Shown here: positions 1 to 9,006 of the stretch, one piece after another
Layout: each line of letters starts with the position of its first letter
Numbering within the stretch: position 1 is the first letter of the stretch
Assembly: GCA_018067045.1 (NCBI GenBank)
Contig: JAGPVL010000017.1
Coordinates: 124,001-188,000, forward strand
DNA length: 64,000 nucleotides
Direction of reading: 5' to 3'
From: Gammaproteobacteria bacterium
Lineage (GTDB): Bacteria; Pseudomonadota; Gammaproteobacteria; Pseudomonadales; Alcanivoracaceae
Translations under genes and position numbers: made by a program
The notes under the pieces: generated by a model
Told to the model about the DNA's origin: nothing
What the model saw: only the letters and a program-made list of their open reading frames with translations
Database searches by the model: none

Positions 1-803
1 GGTATCGCGGTACCGTGAATTGAAAACAATGTCAGTGCGCCTGCGGGGTAGTAACAACCACTGTTGTTTTGTAAATCTAAGCGCAGCATGGTCATGCGCG
101 GGTTGACCGCACGCAACGCTAAGGCGTCATTTAATTCCGACGCGTCAATATCGAAGTTGCGCGCCCATGCGGTGAGCGAACGATTGCGGGTTAGCCCCCA
201 AACTTCTCGTTGCGCTGAAGCGATGCGTGCAGGGCGTCGATGTTGATAGGCCTCGATAACGGCGCCAGCAATTTGTTGGCTGAGAAATTCAAACAGCTGC
301 GGATCAAAGCCAGCGCGGTTGGAGCCAAAGGTGTTGTAAAAATCACTGCCCAGATAATTGCCAGGACCGGAATGAGTGTGGGTGACCAGTAAGCTTAGGC
401 CGTGACTCGGCACATCGGTTTGGGCGGCAATCAATTCAGCGACGCGATGATGTAATGGTAGAGAGCCCGCGCCGAGGTCGAGTTGGACAAACGCAATCGG
501 TGTGCTGTTTGGGGCGTGCAGATAAAAGGCGCGGGCCTTTAGTCGCGTACGAAAGCCGTCCGTGTCTTTGGCAAAGGACGAATAGCCAAACTTGGGTATA
601 CCAATCGGCGGCGTGATGTCGCGCATCGCAACACCTGCGGAGGTCTGGCCTAGGTCTTCCGCGGCGAGGGGAGGTGACTGTTGAATGCTTATCTCATGGA
701 CGGGATAAGTCAGAAAAGGCCATGCATAGACAAGGAGGCCGGCGAGGCTGCCCATAAGGGCAAGAGTGGCTAGCAGACGCCAGCGGCGGAAGATGCTCTT
801 CAT
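1..803 (-). CDS. Neutral/alkaline ceramidase-like protein, C-terminus cut by window edge
   Basis: The reading frame is open from the ATG at 803 to the window edge, about 267 residues, so the C-terminal part is missing. The start has a short basic stretch followed by one hydrophobic segment (residues about 9-30), a signal anchor or signal peptide. Near residue 140 is THTHSGPG, the metal-binding motif typical of neutral ceramidase N-terminal domains (PF04734), preceded by an 'AxDITPPIG'-like entry motif. Such enzymes hydrolyse the amide of ceramides, but many bacterial members have unknown substrates. No neighbour shares its operon within the window. Confidence 0.72.
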   Translation of the reverse strand, partial: MKSIFRRWRLLATLALMGSLAGLLVYAWPFLTYPVHEISIQQSPPLAAEDLGQTSAGVAMRDITPPIGIPKFGYSSFAKDTDGFRTRLKARAFYLHAPNSTPIAFVQLDLGAGSLPLHHRVAELIAAQTDVPSHGLSLLVTHTHSGPGNYLGSDFYNTFGSNRAGFDPQLFEFLSQQIAGAVIEAYQHRRPARIASAQREVWGLTRNRSLTAWARNFDIDASELNDALALRAVNPRMTMLRLDLQNNSGCYYPAGALTLFSIHGTAI

Positions 804-1110
804 CCGTGAGATTCCTTGTGCGTGATATGGATCGATGACGGCCTATGTTAACGGGCTGCCGTCATCGATGTTAAATTTGGCACTATCGTTCTCTTTTAAT
901 GGTTCGGCAGTCTACTGATTTGTGCGCGCAACGTACAAGGATCATGGGGCCATTTACTTGTAGTAATTGAGCCTATTCATTGACGCACTTTAGGCCCTAT
1001 ACATTCTGGCTCATCGCGGGTTTCCGGGAAAAGCCCGATGAATCATCAAAGCATTCAAATAAATTCGGCAGCACAATTGGCTCCTGCAAGGCTGGCAACA
1101 TCAAGGCTTT

Positions 1111-1177
1111 TGCAGGAGCGCGCCCTGCAAGCGAACAACCGCAAGCCCCCAAACTCGCCTGCAAGCAGCCTCCCACA
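1111..1177. repeat. REPIN-like inverted REP pair
   Basis: A degenerate forward REP (1111-1134, containing GGAGC and CTGCAAGCGA) faces an inverted copy at 1155-1177. The inverted 23-mer is identical to the one at 8837-8859. The form (GTGGGAG...TTGCAAGCGA, palindromic, in head-to-head pairs) resembles Pseudomonas REP elements mobilised by RAYT transposases; no such transposase is in the window. Confidence 0.6.
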
Positions 1178-1180
1178 GGA

Positions 1181-1307
1181 CCCTCTACAGCGCGGCACCA
1201 TCTCAAATTTCTACTCACCTTCTGGGAGGCTGCTTGCAGGCGATCTTTCCCGAGCAAACGCGGCGCAGCAGCCGCATAAGAAAAAGGTCCTTCAGGATTT
1301 CCCCGGA
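1181..1307. repeat. 127-bp direct repeat, copy 1
   Basis: Runs from CCCTCTACAG to CCCGGA and is repeated at 1353-1479 with only scattered substitutions. It contains a REP core at 1221-1243 (GGGAGGCTGCTTGCAGGCGA) that differs from the 8837-8859 element by one base when reverse-complemented. Confidence 0.75.
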
Positions 1308-1352
1308 CATCCTCGATGCATCAAAAAAAGGGCCACTTCAAAATCCACAGCC

Positions 1353-1479
1353 CCCTCTGCAGCGCGGCACCATCTCAAATTTCTGCTCACCTTGTTGGAG
1401 GCTGCTTGCAGGCGATCTTTCCCGAGCAAACGCAGCGCAGCAGCTGCGTAAGAAAAAGGTCCTTCGGGCTCTTCCCGGA
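1353..1479. repeat. 127-bp direct repeat, copy 2
   Basis: Second copy, offset by exactly 172 bases from copy 1, with the REP core at 1393-1415. The 45-base spacer after copy 1 is not repeated in full, but the CGGA...CGATG tail following each copy also recurs at 1024-1040, suggesting a third, eroded unit. Confidence 0.75.
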
Positions 1480-1510
1480 AATTCGCGATGAACCTAAATT
1501 CTGCCCGTCG

Positions 1511-4093
1511 CTAACTATCTTGGAGCAAGCTTGTGGGCGGTTGCTGAGATTTGGCGGACTTCACGTTAGCCAGCCCCACCGCAGCAACAATAAGGCCAAG
1601 CGCAGGCGGCAGCAGTAACCAATGCAGTCCGGGTAATCGACCGTCGAACAGTAGTGCGGCCAGTGGTGTGAGCGCGAGCAAGACCATCAGCGTTGCAACC
1701 GCTGCGGCACTAAAACCGAGTGCGAAGAACTCCAGTCGGTTGATGCCATGCAATAGACGAGTACGCGCGCCGAACACGCGCAGTAACGCCTCGTCGGCTT
1801 GGCGCTGCCGTGCGGTGGACAGCAGCGCCGCGCTGAGCACGAGTAGGCTGGCCGCAATCAGGAGTGCGGCCAATACAGCTGTTGCTTGGCTCGCTTGGCC
1901 GATAATTTCTTCGGCCTGATCGAGTAGCGCGTTAACGTCGAACAGTGTGATGTGCGGTAAAGATTGCATCAGCTCGGCCAGCCGTTGGCCGTCGCCTGCG
2001 GGTAGCCAGAAACTGGTTAGCCAAGTGATGTCTTGCTGGGCAAATGCATTTTCACTAAACATAAAATAAAAGTTCGGCGCAAAACTTTCCCAATCCACTT
2101 TGCGAATACTGGTCACCGTTGCGCTGAGTTCGCCACGACTGGTGACAAAGGTGAGTCGGTCTCCGAGTGCTAATTGCAGGCCTTCGGCCAGTTCGGATTC
2201 AACCGACACTTCGAGTTCGTTGTGTTCATTGTTGTTTGTTCTTTTCTCCTGCCCATACCAACGCCCTTCGACCAGCTGATTGCTAGTCGGCAGTTGTGCG
2301 CTTTCAGTGAGGGCGAGATCACGATTGAGTGCGCGTTCTGCGCGGTCACTTTCTTTCGTGACGGCGGCGCTAACGGGGGCGTCGTTGATTTCCGTCAAGC
2401 GACCTCTAACGATAGGGTAGAGTGGCTCGGCGATTGCCTGATGTTTGCTTTGCCAATCGCTCAGTAGTGCGCGGTCGGCGTCGAATAAATTAATGACAAA
2501 ATGATTAGGCGCTTGCTCTGGCAGTTTGCGCCGCCAGTCGGTTAGCAACTCGCTGCCGGTGAGGCCGGCTAAGGTTAGAATCGCCATGGCCAGCGACAGC
2601 GCGGATAGCAATGGTAACGTTGTTGCCGGACGACGACTTAATCGACGTATCGCCAGGCGCCGAGTCACATTCCAGCGTTGTGACGCTTTTTCGAGACCAA
2701 GCAACAGTGGCCAGAGTAATAATGGTAAGACTGCGCCGAGTCCGCCGAGTAATAACAGTAGTGTTAGCAGGTCCATGACAGAACCGATTAACAATGCGCC
2801 GATCAGTACCGGCGCCAATAAGGCGGCGGCCAGTTCGAGACCGTTGCGCCGTAAGGAACTGTCTGCGTGATGATTAAGAACTTGAATCGCGGGCACTTGT
2901 ACTAGCGCACTGAGGCGCGGTAGTGCAAAGGCACAAAATAATGCGAACGGTGCAATAACGACTGCCGCCCAATGGCGCAGGCCCGCGGCGATCGGTTCGT
3001 GCCACTCGAGCAGAAAGCGGGTGAGTAACGTAAGGGCGACGCCCGATGCGATACCGACTATTACGACGGGTACGATAGCGATTAATTCTTCACCGAGCAG
3101 GCGTTGCAGAATCGTTCGCCGTGAGGCGCCAAAGGTTCGTAATAACGCGGATAGTTTGGCTTTGCGCGCAACGCGTAATGAAGTGGTTAAATAAATTGCC
3201 GCCCCACAGAGTAGCGCAATCAGTAAAACACCTAGACTAATCCATAATGTCATTTGGCGCATCGGGCCGAGACCGCCTTGCTGTCGTTCACTGACTGTAT
3301 CGATGGTTTGGTCGGGGCGTAGGGTTTCTTCCAGTTGGGCTTTAATCGTATCGGTATCGGTAGGATTCGGCGTTTGTGTCGGTGTTAATGCCAAGGGCGT
3401 CGTCAAACGTAACGACAGCTCGTAATTTGCCCGTGACCCTTCGGCGAGAATGCCGGTGGCAGGTAAGTCGGCATGATGCATCAGTACTCGTGGCGACATG
3501 CCGTAAAAACCTGCGCCTTGGTCGGGCTCTTGTCGTATGACGGCGGTTATCTGTAACGGTAAAGAGCCGACCGTAATGTTGTCGCCAACCTTTAGCTGCA
3601 AACGATCGAGAAGTTGTTCGCCGACCCATGTATTGCCTTGATCGGGGCCGTGATTAACGGTTTTGCTGTGGGCGAATCGGCTTTCGGCGATAAACGCGCT
3701 TCCGTATAGGGGCCAATTTGCATCGACCGCTTTTACGCCCACCAAAAGGATGTCATCGGCGACCACGAGTACGCTACGGAAGCGAACATTTTCGCTAAGG
3801 TTTTCGTCGCCCACGGTGCCGCGCAGTAATGTTTTTTGTGTTTCCGTTGCCGGGCTGGCACTGTCAATTTCGAGATCGCCGCCAAGCATTTCTGCGCCGT
3901 GTCGATCAAATCGAGATTCAAGCTCCGCACGCAGTAACACGATGGTGCTTAACGAAATGGATGCGACAAACAAGCTTAATGCTAGTACGCGAAATGCACG
4001 ATCGCGCCAGGGTCTCAGGGTGAGTCTGCCCAGCGAGTGAAATAGGTGCTGCAGTGGCGAGTCGACAGTTGTGGAACGGTGTGACTCACGCAT
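1511..4093 (-). CDS. ybbP: ABC transporter permease, YbbP/FtsX type
   Basis: This 860-residue inner-membrane protein has the layout of YbbP: an N-terminal transmembrane segment (about 30-55), a long periplasmic domain, three to four helices around 285-400, a central bundle (415-475), a second periplasmic domain (530-715) and a final FtsX-like helical block (730-850). Two FtsX permease units in one chain match the family length of about 800-850. It overlaps the upstream ATPase gene by 8 bases, so the two are translationally coupled. The pair belongs to the MacB/LolCDE class, which moves lipids or peptides by mechanotransmission; the real substrate is unknown. The neighbourhood with tesA suggests a lipid link, which is inference. 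Confidence 0.87.
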   Translation of the reverse strand: MRESHRSTTVDSPLQHLFHSLGRLTLRPWRDRAFRVLALSLFVASISLSTIVLLRAELESRFDRHGAEMLGGDLEIDSASPATETQKTLLRGTVGDENLSENVRFRSVLVVADDILLVGVKAVDANWPLYGSAFIAESRFAHSKTVNHGPDQGNTWVGEQLLDRLQLKVGDNITVGSLPLQITAVIRQEPDQGAGFYGMSPRVLMHHADLPATGILAEGSRANYELSLRLTTPLALTPTQTPNPTDTDTIKAQLEETLRPDQTIDTVSERQQGGLGPMRQMTLWISLGVLLIALLCGAAIYLTTSLRVARKAKLSALLRTFGASRRTILQRLLGEELIAIVPVVIVGIASGVALTLLTRFLLEWHEPIAAGLRHWAAVVIAPFALFCAFALPRLSALVQVPAIQVLNHHADSSLRRNGLELAAALLAPVLIGALLIGSVMDLLTLLLLLGGLGAVLPLLLWPLLLGLEKASQRWNVTRRLAIRRLSRRPATTLPLLSALSLAMAILTLAGLTGSELLTDWRRKLPEQAPNHFVINLFDADRALLSDWQSKHQAIAEPLYPIVRGRLTEINDAPVSAAVTKESDRAERALNRDLALTESAQLPTSNQLVEGRWYGQEKRTNNNEHNELEVSVESELAEGLQLALGDRLTFVTSRGELSATVTSIRKVDWESFAPNFYFMFSENAFAQQDITWLTSFWLPAGDGQRLAELMQSLPHITLFDVNALLDQAEEIIGQASQATAVLAALLIAASLLVLSAALLSTARQRQADEALLRVFGARTRLLHGINRLEFFALGFSAAAVATLMVLLALTPLAALLFDGRLPGLHWLLLPPALGLIVAAVGLANVKSAKSQQPPTSLLQDS

Positions 4094-4760
4094 GGAGACG
4101 GCCAGCCTCTAAGTGAAGTTGGCGTTCGCAGCGCGCGGCGAGGATCGGGTCATGGGTGACCAGTACCAGAGCGGTTTGTTGTTCTCGGTTAAGCTCGAAC
4201 AACATATCGCTGATATGTTGTCCGTTGGCATGATCAAGACTGCCGGTGGGCTCGTCGGCAAACAATAGGCGGGGTTTTAGCGCAAAGGCACGTGCCAAGG
4301 CGACACGCTGCTGTTCGCCGCCGGAAAGTTGTCCGGGAAAGTGGTGAGTTCGCTGCTTTAGTCCGACACGGTCGAGCCACATACGTGCTTCCGTGGCGGC
4401 ATTTTTATCGCCGCGTAATTCGAGCGGCAACATCACGTTTTCCTCCGCCGTCAGGTCGCCAACCAGATGGAACGATTGAAATACAAAGGCACACAGCGCC
4501 CCTCTCCGAGCGGCGCGCAGGTCTTCATCGAGACTGCTGAAAGACTCGCCGTCGAGGATGATGTCGCCGCTGGTGGGCACATCAAGGCCGGCGAGCAAGC
4601 CCAACAGTGTTGACTTACCGCTACCAGAAGGGCCGGTAATTGCTACACTCTCTCCAGGCTTCACGCTGACATGAATATTGTCGAGTATTGTTAGCACACC
4701 ATCTGGGCCCGGTGCGGTTTTGCCGAGCGCTTTTGCTTCAAGAAGAGGATTTGTTTGCAT
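4086..4760 (-). CDS. ybbA: ABC transporter ATP-binding protein YbbA
   Basis: A complete 224-residue ATPase. Walker [10 protein letters not shown] is at residues 43-51, the signature LSGGEQQR at 145-152 and Walker B LLFADE at 165-170, followed by a D-loop and the switch histidine in VTHD. The size and the short insert after the Q-loop fit the LolD/MacB family. It powers the permease encoded immediately downstream, with an 8-base overlap. Its ATG (4760) shares two bases with the opposite-strand ATG of tesA (4759), so its promoter must lie inside tesA. The divergent ybbA/tesA arrangement is also known in E. coli. Confidence 0.92.
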   Translation of the reverse strand: MQTNPLLEAKALGKTAPGPDGVLTILDNIHVSVKPGESVAITGPSGSGKSTLLGLLAGLDVPTSGDIILDGESFSSLDEDLRAARRGALCAFVFQSFHLVGDLTAEENVMLPLELRGDKNAATEARMWLDRVGLKQRTHHFPGQLSGGEQQRVALARAFALKPRLLFADEPTGSLDHANGQHISDMLFELNREQQTALVLVTHDPILAARCERQLHLEAGRLHA

Positions 4761-5424
4761 GCGTTTGATTCTTACCGTTTGGTTACTGGTGGTCGCGCCG
4801 TTTAGCTACGCTGGCACGATCCTCATTATGGGAGACAGTATCAGTGCCGCTTTCGGTATTGACAAGGCACAAGGCTGGGTTGAGTTGCTTGATCGCAAGC
4901 TGTTGCAGGAGTGTGACAGCAACGATGTGAGTGTGACGGCAAACAGCGTAGCAAAAATAGTGGTCAAAAATGCGTCTGTCAGCGGGGAGACGACCGCCGG
5001 TGGTCTCGCGCGTTTGCCGGGCCTATTAGCAGAAGTGCAGCCGTCGTTGGTGGTTATTGAGCTAGGCGGCAATGACGGTTTGCGTGGCCTGTCGCCGAAC
5101 GTGATGCAGCGGAATTTGCAGTCCATGGTTGAGCTGAGTCGCGATGCAGGGGCGAAGGTTGTGCTGCTCGGTATTCATATGCCGTCCAATTTTGGCGCTG
5201 CGTATCGAAAGTTGTTTGATGATGCTTATTTACGGGTTGTGTCCGCCACGGATGTGCCATTTATGCCGTTTTTTCTCGACGGACTGCTTGATGATCCTGT
5301 AATGATGCAGGACGACGGCATTCATCCGACCGCAGCGGCGCAACCGACATTGCTCGACAACGCGTGGACAGTTATGGCTGAGGAAATATCGGCAGTCTGC
5401 TCTATGGCGGCAGATGAATCATGA
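4759..5424 (+). CDS. tesA: Multifunctional acyl-CoA thioesterase I / lysophospholipase L1
   Basis: An SGNH hydrolase of 221 residues, exported by a signal peptide (residues 1-18, cleaved after SYA). The catalytic set is visible: GDSI with Ser27, GGND at 103-106 giving the oxyanion glycine and asparagine, and DGIHP with Asp186 and His189. It hydrolyses long-chain acyl-thioesters and lysophospholipids in the periplasm. I chose the ATG at 4759 because AGAAGAGGA lies 8 bases upstream and the signal peptide starts there; an upstream in-frame extension has neither. Its end lies just before the DUF924 gene, which probably shares the transcript. Confidence 0.92.
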   Translation: MRLILTVWLLVVAPFSYAGTILIMGDSISAAFGIDKAQGWVELLDRKLLQECDSNDVSVTANSVAKIVVKNASVSGETTAGGLARLPGLLAEVQPSLVVIELGGNDGLRGLSPNVMQRNLQSMVELSRDAGAKVVLLGIHMPSNFGAAYRKLFDDAYLRVVSATDVPFMPFFLDGLLDDPVMMQDDGIHPTAAAQPTLLDNAWTVMAEEISAVCSMAADES

Positions 5425-5437
5425 GGGCGATAAAATA

Positions 5438-6067
5438 ATGCAGTTTACGTCAGAGAAGTTGTGGCAGCCGGTACTGGATTTTTGGTTTGAAGATGGCATT
5501 GAGCTTGGCTGGCCGTCGCATAATATGGGGGAGCTATGGTTTGGTGGTCGCCCGGGTTTAGATGAACAGATTCGCGAGCAATTTGAACCGTTGGTTGAAG
5601 CGGCGTTGTGGAGTGAGTTGGTGGAATGGGAGGAAAAGCCGTTGTCGCGTGTGGCGTTACTGGTGTTGTTGGATCAGTTTACGCGCAATATTTATCGTGG
5701 CGAAGGGCGCGCGTTTTCTGGCGATCATCGTGCGGTGACATTGGTGATGGAAGGGGTTGCGCGGGGCATGGATGAACTATTGCCGTGGGTGGCGCGGGTG
5801 TTTTTTTATATGCCGCTAATGCACGCAGAAGATTTAGCGCTTCAGGATGAATCAGTGAGTTGTTTTACGCGTCTTGTTGCGGCTGCGGAGAAAGACGGTG
5901 CGAAAACGATAGCAGATAAAATGCGCGGCAATCTTGGTCATGCGATTGAACATCGAGAAGTGATTGTGCGTTTCGGCCGCTTTCCTCATCGCAACGCAGC
6001 ACTCGGGCGAGAAAGTACGGAAGAGGAGTTAGAGTATCTTACGACCAGCGGACGTTACGGCCAGTAA
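5438..6067 (+). CDS. DUF924 family protein
   Basis: About 209 residues, with the hallmark VLDFWF at the start, LVLLDQFTRNIYRG in the middle, FFYMPLMHAEDLALQD, and HREVIVRFGRFPHRN near the end. These are the conserved blocks of DUF924, a cytosolic all-helical TPR-like family without a firmly known reaction. The start could be ATG 5414, overlapping tesA by 11 bases, or ATG 5438; I prefer 5438 because a GAGGG lies upstream and the conserved region begins right after it. It follows tesA directly and ends at a strong hairpin terminator, so the two form one operon. Confidence 0.85.
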   Translation: MQFTSEKLWQPVLDFWFEDGIELGWPSHNMGELWFGGRPGLDEQIREQFEPLVEAALWSELVEWEEKPLSRVALLVLLDQFTRNIYRGEGRAFSGDHRAVTLVMEGVARGMDELLPWVARVFFYMPLMHAEDLALQDESVSCFTRLVAAAEKDGAKTIADKMRGNLGHAIEHREVIVRFGRFPHRNAALGRESTEEELEYLTTSGRYGQ

Positions 6068-6112
6068 GTACAGCGACTAAGCTTTTCGATAATTGATGGG
6101 CAAGGTGTAATC

Positions 6113-6148
6113 AAAAAAGGCGAGTCTGCTTCCAGGCTCGCCTTTTTT
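6113..6148. terminator. Bidirectional rho-independent terminator
   Basis: A 10-bp stem (GGCGAGTCTG with CAGGCTCGCC, one G-T pair) with the loop CTTC, preceded by six A and followed by six T. It ends the tesA-DUF924 transcript and can also end the converging universal-stress gene. Confidence 0.9.
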
Positions 6149-6184
6149 GCGGATGAAAGCCCGCGATGGTCAATGTTGCTATCG

Positions 6185-7024
6185 TTAACGCAAAATCAAA
6201 TGCGGTACGGTTGCGCCGCGCAATAATGCATTGGTTGTACTGCCGACGAAAAACTCGCGAATGCGAGAATGGCCGTAGGCGCCCATAACAACGAGGCTGA
6301 TATCTTTTTGTTGCTGATATTGGTGCAGTGCATTCTCAACGTCGCCGGAAAGAAAAGCGACAGTCACGTCGTGGCCTGCGTTGCGCAGTTGCTTAGCTGC
6401 GCCTTGTAAAGCGTCGCTATCGTTACCGACGGTGACGAGGTGGCATGGCAGACCTTTAAACAGGGCGCTAGCGGAGATCATGTCGATCGCTTTTGCCATT
6501 GTTGCACTGCCATCAAACGCAAGCATTACCGAAGTGGGTTGTTCAAACTCACCGGTCGTAATTAATACTGGGCGGTGCATTGAGCGGACCACACGTTCCA
6601 CGTTGTCGCCCACTTGAGCGCCAGGATCGGGGTGAGCTTCACCTTGCTTACCGATGACCAGCAAACGAGTGTCTTCTTCGAGCTCTTTGAGTGAGGCAAG
6701 CAGCTCGCCGTGTCGTTGACGTAGAACAGGGTGGACAACGCCGTCAGCGATGACTTTTTCTTTGGCCGCTTCCAGCATCAACTGGCCTTGTTCTAATGCC
6801 AGTTGGTTACGCTTGGCGTCGAGATCGGCCAGCTCTTTTTGTAGCGTGGCTACAGCGCCCAAACCAATGCTGCCGCTAAGGTTCGCTTCGCTTGGGTAGC
6901 GCGCTTCGTCGAGCACATGTAATAGCAGTAATGGCGCGCTAAGTTGCGTGGCGGCCCATGCGGCATAGTCGCAAACGGCGCTGGCTGAGTCGGAGCCGTC
7001 GATGCAGGCAATGACTTGTGTCAT
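6185..7024 (-). CDS. Universal stress protein, tandem UspA domains
   Basis: The 279-residue protein contains two Usp folds (about 1-150 and 160-279). The second carries the ATP-binding signature GAYGHSRIREFFVGSTTNALLR; the first has the weaker GKQGEAHPDPG...GDNVERVVR. It belongs to the UspE-like tandem class, cytosolic, nucleotide-binding and linked to stress survival. It is encoded 26 bases downstream of a SulP transporter in the same direction, a pairing seen often in bacteria where the stress protein is thought to modulate the transporter. That role here is inference from position. Confidence 0.88.
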   Translation of the reverse strand: MTQVIACIDGSDSASAVCDYAAWAATQLSAPLLLLHVLDEARYPSEANLSGSIGLGAVATLQKELADLDAKRNQLALEQGQLMLEAAKEKVIADGVVHPVLRQRHGELLASLKELEEDTRLLVIGKQGEAHPDPGAQVGDNVERVVRSMHRPVLITTGEFEQPTSVMLAFDGSATMAKAIDMISASALFKGLPCHLVTVGNDSDALQGAAKQLRNAGHDVTVAFLSGDVENALHQYQQQKDISLVVMGAYGHSRIREFFVGSTTNALLRGATVPHLILR

Positions 7025-7050
7025 ATGGCTATCTCCCCGGTAGGTGGCAA

Positions 7051-8532
7051 CTAGTGACCGCCCATTAATTTATTAACAGCGTCAGGTTTATCGTGTACTG
7101 CAAATTTATCCACCAAAGTTGCGCTGGCCTCATTGAGACCGATAACTGTCACTTCAGTGCCTTCACGGCGGAACTTAAGGACAACTTTATCGAGTGCATC
7201 AATTGCAGTGATATCCCAGAAGTGGGCCCGATGTACATCAATAGTTACTTTTTTAACGGCATCTTTGAAATCAAATGACGTGGCGAATTGAGGTGCTGAG
7301 GTATAAAACACTTCGCCGATAACGCTGTAGTCGCGCTGATTGACATCATGATCGTTATTACTGGCGACGTAAAAGACTCGGCCGACCTTATTGGCATAAA
7401 ACAGTGCGCTCAGTATCACGCCGACGCCCACACCTAACGCCAGATTATGGGTAAAGACGGTCACAATGACAGTGCTTAGCATCACGATGCTACTACTGCT
7501 TGGGTGGTTGCGCAGATTGACAAAGGATTCCCAGCTAAAGGTGCCAATAGACACCATGATCATGACGGCAACTAGGGCTGCCATCGGGATTTTCGATACC
7601 CAAGGGCCAAGAAAGACCACCAGTACCAGTAGAAAGGAGCCGGCAATCAGAGTGGAGAGGCGCGTGCGGCCGCCCGACTTAACGTTAATGACAGACTGGC
7701 CGATCATGGCGCAGCCAGCCATACCGCCAAGAAAGCCCGAGGCAATATTGGCTAGTCCTTGACCTTTGCACTCACGATTTTTGTCGCTGGTGGTGTCTGT
7801 TAGATCGTCAACAATCGTTGCGGTCATCATGGATTCGAGCAAGCCGACTACGGCCATGGTGACGGAGATTGGGAAAATAATTTTCAGTGTTTCGAGGTTC
7901 AGTGGGATATCCGGCAGTAGGAATACTGGCAAGCTATCCGGCAGCTCGCCCATGTCGCCAACTGTGCGTATGTCCAAGCCGAGGAACATCGACAGTGCGG
8001 TGAGCACGACAATACACACCAACGGAGACGGCACGGAGCGGGTGATGTACGGGAACAGGTAAATAATGCCGAGGCCTGCTGCGGTCATGGCGTAAACGTG
8101 CCAAGTGACGTCGGTGAGTTCGGGCAGCTGGGCCATAAAGATCAAAATGGCGAGGGCGTTAACGAAGCCGGTGACCACCGAGCGCGAGACAAAGCGCATC
8201 AGTTCACCAAGCCGTAGGTAGCCGGCCAGAATCTGTAAGGCGCCGGTCAGCAGGGTGGCGGCGAGTAGATACTGGAGGCCGTGTTCTTTTACCAGCATGA
8301 CCATCAGTAGCGCCATTGCACCTGTGGCTGCGGAAATCATACCAGGTCTGCCGCCGGCAAAGGCGCTGACGACAGCAATACAAAATGAGGCATACAGCCC
8401 GACTTTGGGGTCAACGCCGGCAATAATCGAAAAGGCGATGGCTTCTGGGATTAGCGCTAGTGCGACAACGATGCCGGCGAGAACGTCGCCGCGCAGATTG
8501 GAAAACCAGTTACGTTTAATGGACTCAAGCAT
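7051..8532 (-). CDS. SulP family inorganic anion transporter
   Basis: About 493 residues: roughly ten to twelve membrane helices (residues 15-390) followed by a cytoplasmic STAS domain (about 400-493). The sequence begins with the family phrase [23 protein letters not shown] and has the SulP signature around [23 protein letters not shown]. SulP carriers import sulfate, bicarbonate or other anions with sodium or protons; the substrate cannot be told from sequence. I start at ATG 8532 because similar proteins start there; in-frame starts exist at 8568 and 8664 but add residues unlike the family. A universal stress gene follows. Confidence 0.88.
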   Translation of the reverse strand: MLESIKRNWFSNLRGDVLAGIVVALALIPEAIAFSIIAGVDPKVGLYASFCIAVVSAFAGGRPGMISAATGAMALLMVMLVKEHGLQYLLAATLLTGALQILAGYLRLGELMRFVSRSVVTGFVNALAILIFMAQLPELTDVTWHVYAMTAAGLGIIYLFPYITRSVPSPLVCIVVLTALSMFLGLDIRTVGDMGELPDSLPVFLLPDIPLNLETLKIIFPISVTMAVVGLLESMMTATIVDDLTDTTSDKNRECKGQGLANIASGFLGGMAGCAMIGQSVINVKSGGRTRLSTLIAGSFLLVLVVFLGPWVSKIPMAALVAVMIMVSIGTFSWESFVNLRNHPSSSSIVMLSTVIVTVFTHNLALGVGVGVILSALFYANKVGRVFYVASNNDHDVNQRDYSVIGEVFYTSAPQFATSFDFKDAVKKVTIDVHRAHFWDITAIDALDKVVLKFRREGTEVTVIGLNEASATLVDKFAVHDKPDAVNKLMGGH

Positions 8533-8762
8533 AATGAACCGTGGGGGACTTTGTCTGAAAAGTGGCATGAAGAGCTCTTGGGAACGGTGCAGGCATGGAT
8601 ACCGCGAATAGTCGAGATAGCCGCCCGAAAGCCGAACAGAGCGCGTGGGTTTAACGGCGCGCATGCTACCACGGGGGCGGTGGTGGATACAGCGCCCGCC
8701 GATCGCTGGGCCGCTGCTCTCAAGAAGGCTAAGGGGCTGATGTCGTGCCCTTGGGTGTGTGG

Positions 8763-8867
8763 TTTTGGCTTGGTTTGTGGCTTTTGATCTTTGTGGGAGC
8801 TTGCTTGCAAGCGAAGAGTGTTGAGTTAATGCCTGATCGCCTGCAAGCAGCCTCCCACAAGGTGGTG
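8763..8867. repeat. REPIN-like unit A
   Basis: A forward REP at 8792-8814 (GTGGGAGCTTGCTTGCAAGC core) and its inverted partner at 8837-8859 are separated by 22 bases. The leading TTTTGGCTT...GTGGCTTTTGATCTT also belongs to the repeated unit. The inverted 23-mer is identical to 1155-1177. Each REP is itself partly palindromic. Confidence 0.8.
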
Positions 8868-8885
8868 CTGTGGTTGCGGGGGTGG

Positions 8886-8990
8886 TTTTGGCTTTGCTTG
8901 TGGCTTTTGATCTTTGTGGGAGCTTGCTTGCAAGCGAAGGGTGTTGAGCTAATGCCTGTTCGCCTGCAACCAGCCTGCTACAAGGAGGAG
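8886..8990. repeat. REPIN-like unit B
   Basis: A second copy of unit A shifted by 123 bases. Its forward REP (8915-8937) is identical to that of unit A; the inverted partner (8960-8982) has drifted by a few bases. Confidence 0.8.
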
Positions 8991-9006
8991 GTTGTTGGGC
9001 TGGGGC

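Larger units (their letters stand above)
804..1510. other. Non-coding stretch with REP-like repeats
   Basis: About 700 bases lie between two minus-strand genes. Open frames here overlap each other on both strands, have no convincing ribosome sites, and follow the repeats, so I do not call genes. The content is one inverted REP pair (1111-1177), two further REP copies (1221-1243 and 1393-1415) and a 127-bp direct duplication. The part nearest the ceramidase-like gene (804-960) probably holds its promoter, but I see no clear -35/-10 pair. Confidence 0.6.
8533..9006. other. Intergenic region with two REPIN-like units
   Basis: This 474-base gap between two minus-strand genes holds the sulP promoter region (8533-8760, no clear boxes seen) and two tandem copies of a 105-bp unit, each an inverted REP pair. 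Short open frames through the repeats are not supported as genes. Confidence 0.6.

Noticed and set aside
1111-1479. A CRISPR array or insertion sequence
   Set aside because: There are no evenly spaced repeats with unique spacers, no cas genes, and no transposase; the elements are REP-like inverted pairs.
980-1491. Several overlapping open frames on both strands (85-137 codons)
   Set aside because: They run through duplicated REP repeats, overlap each other in several frames and have no ribosome sites or signal of protein conservation.
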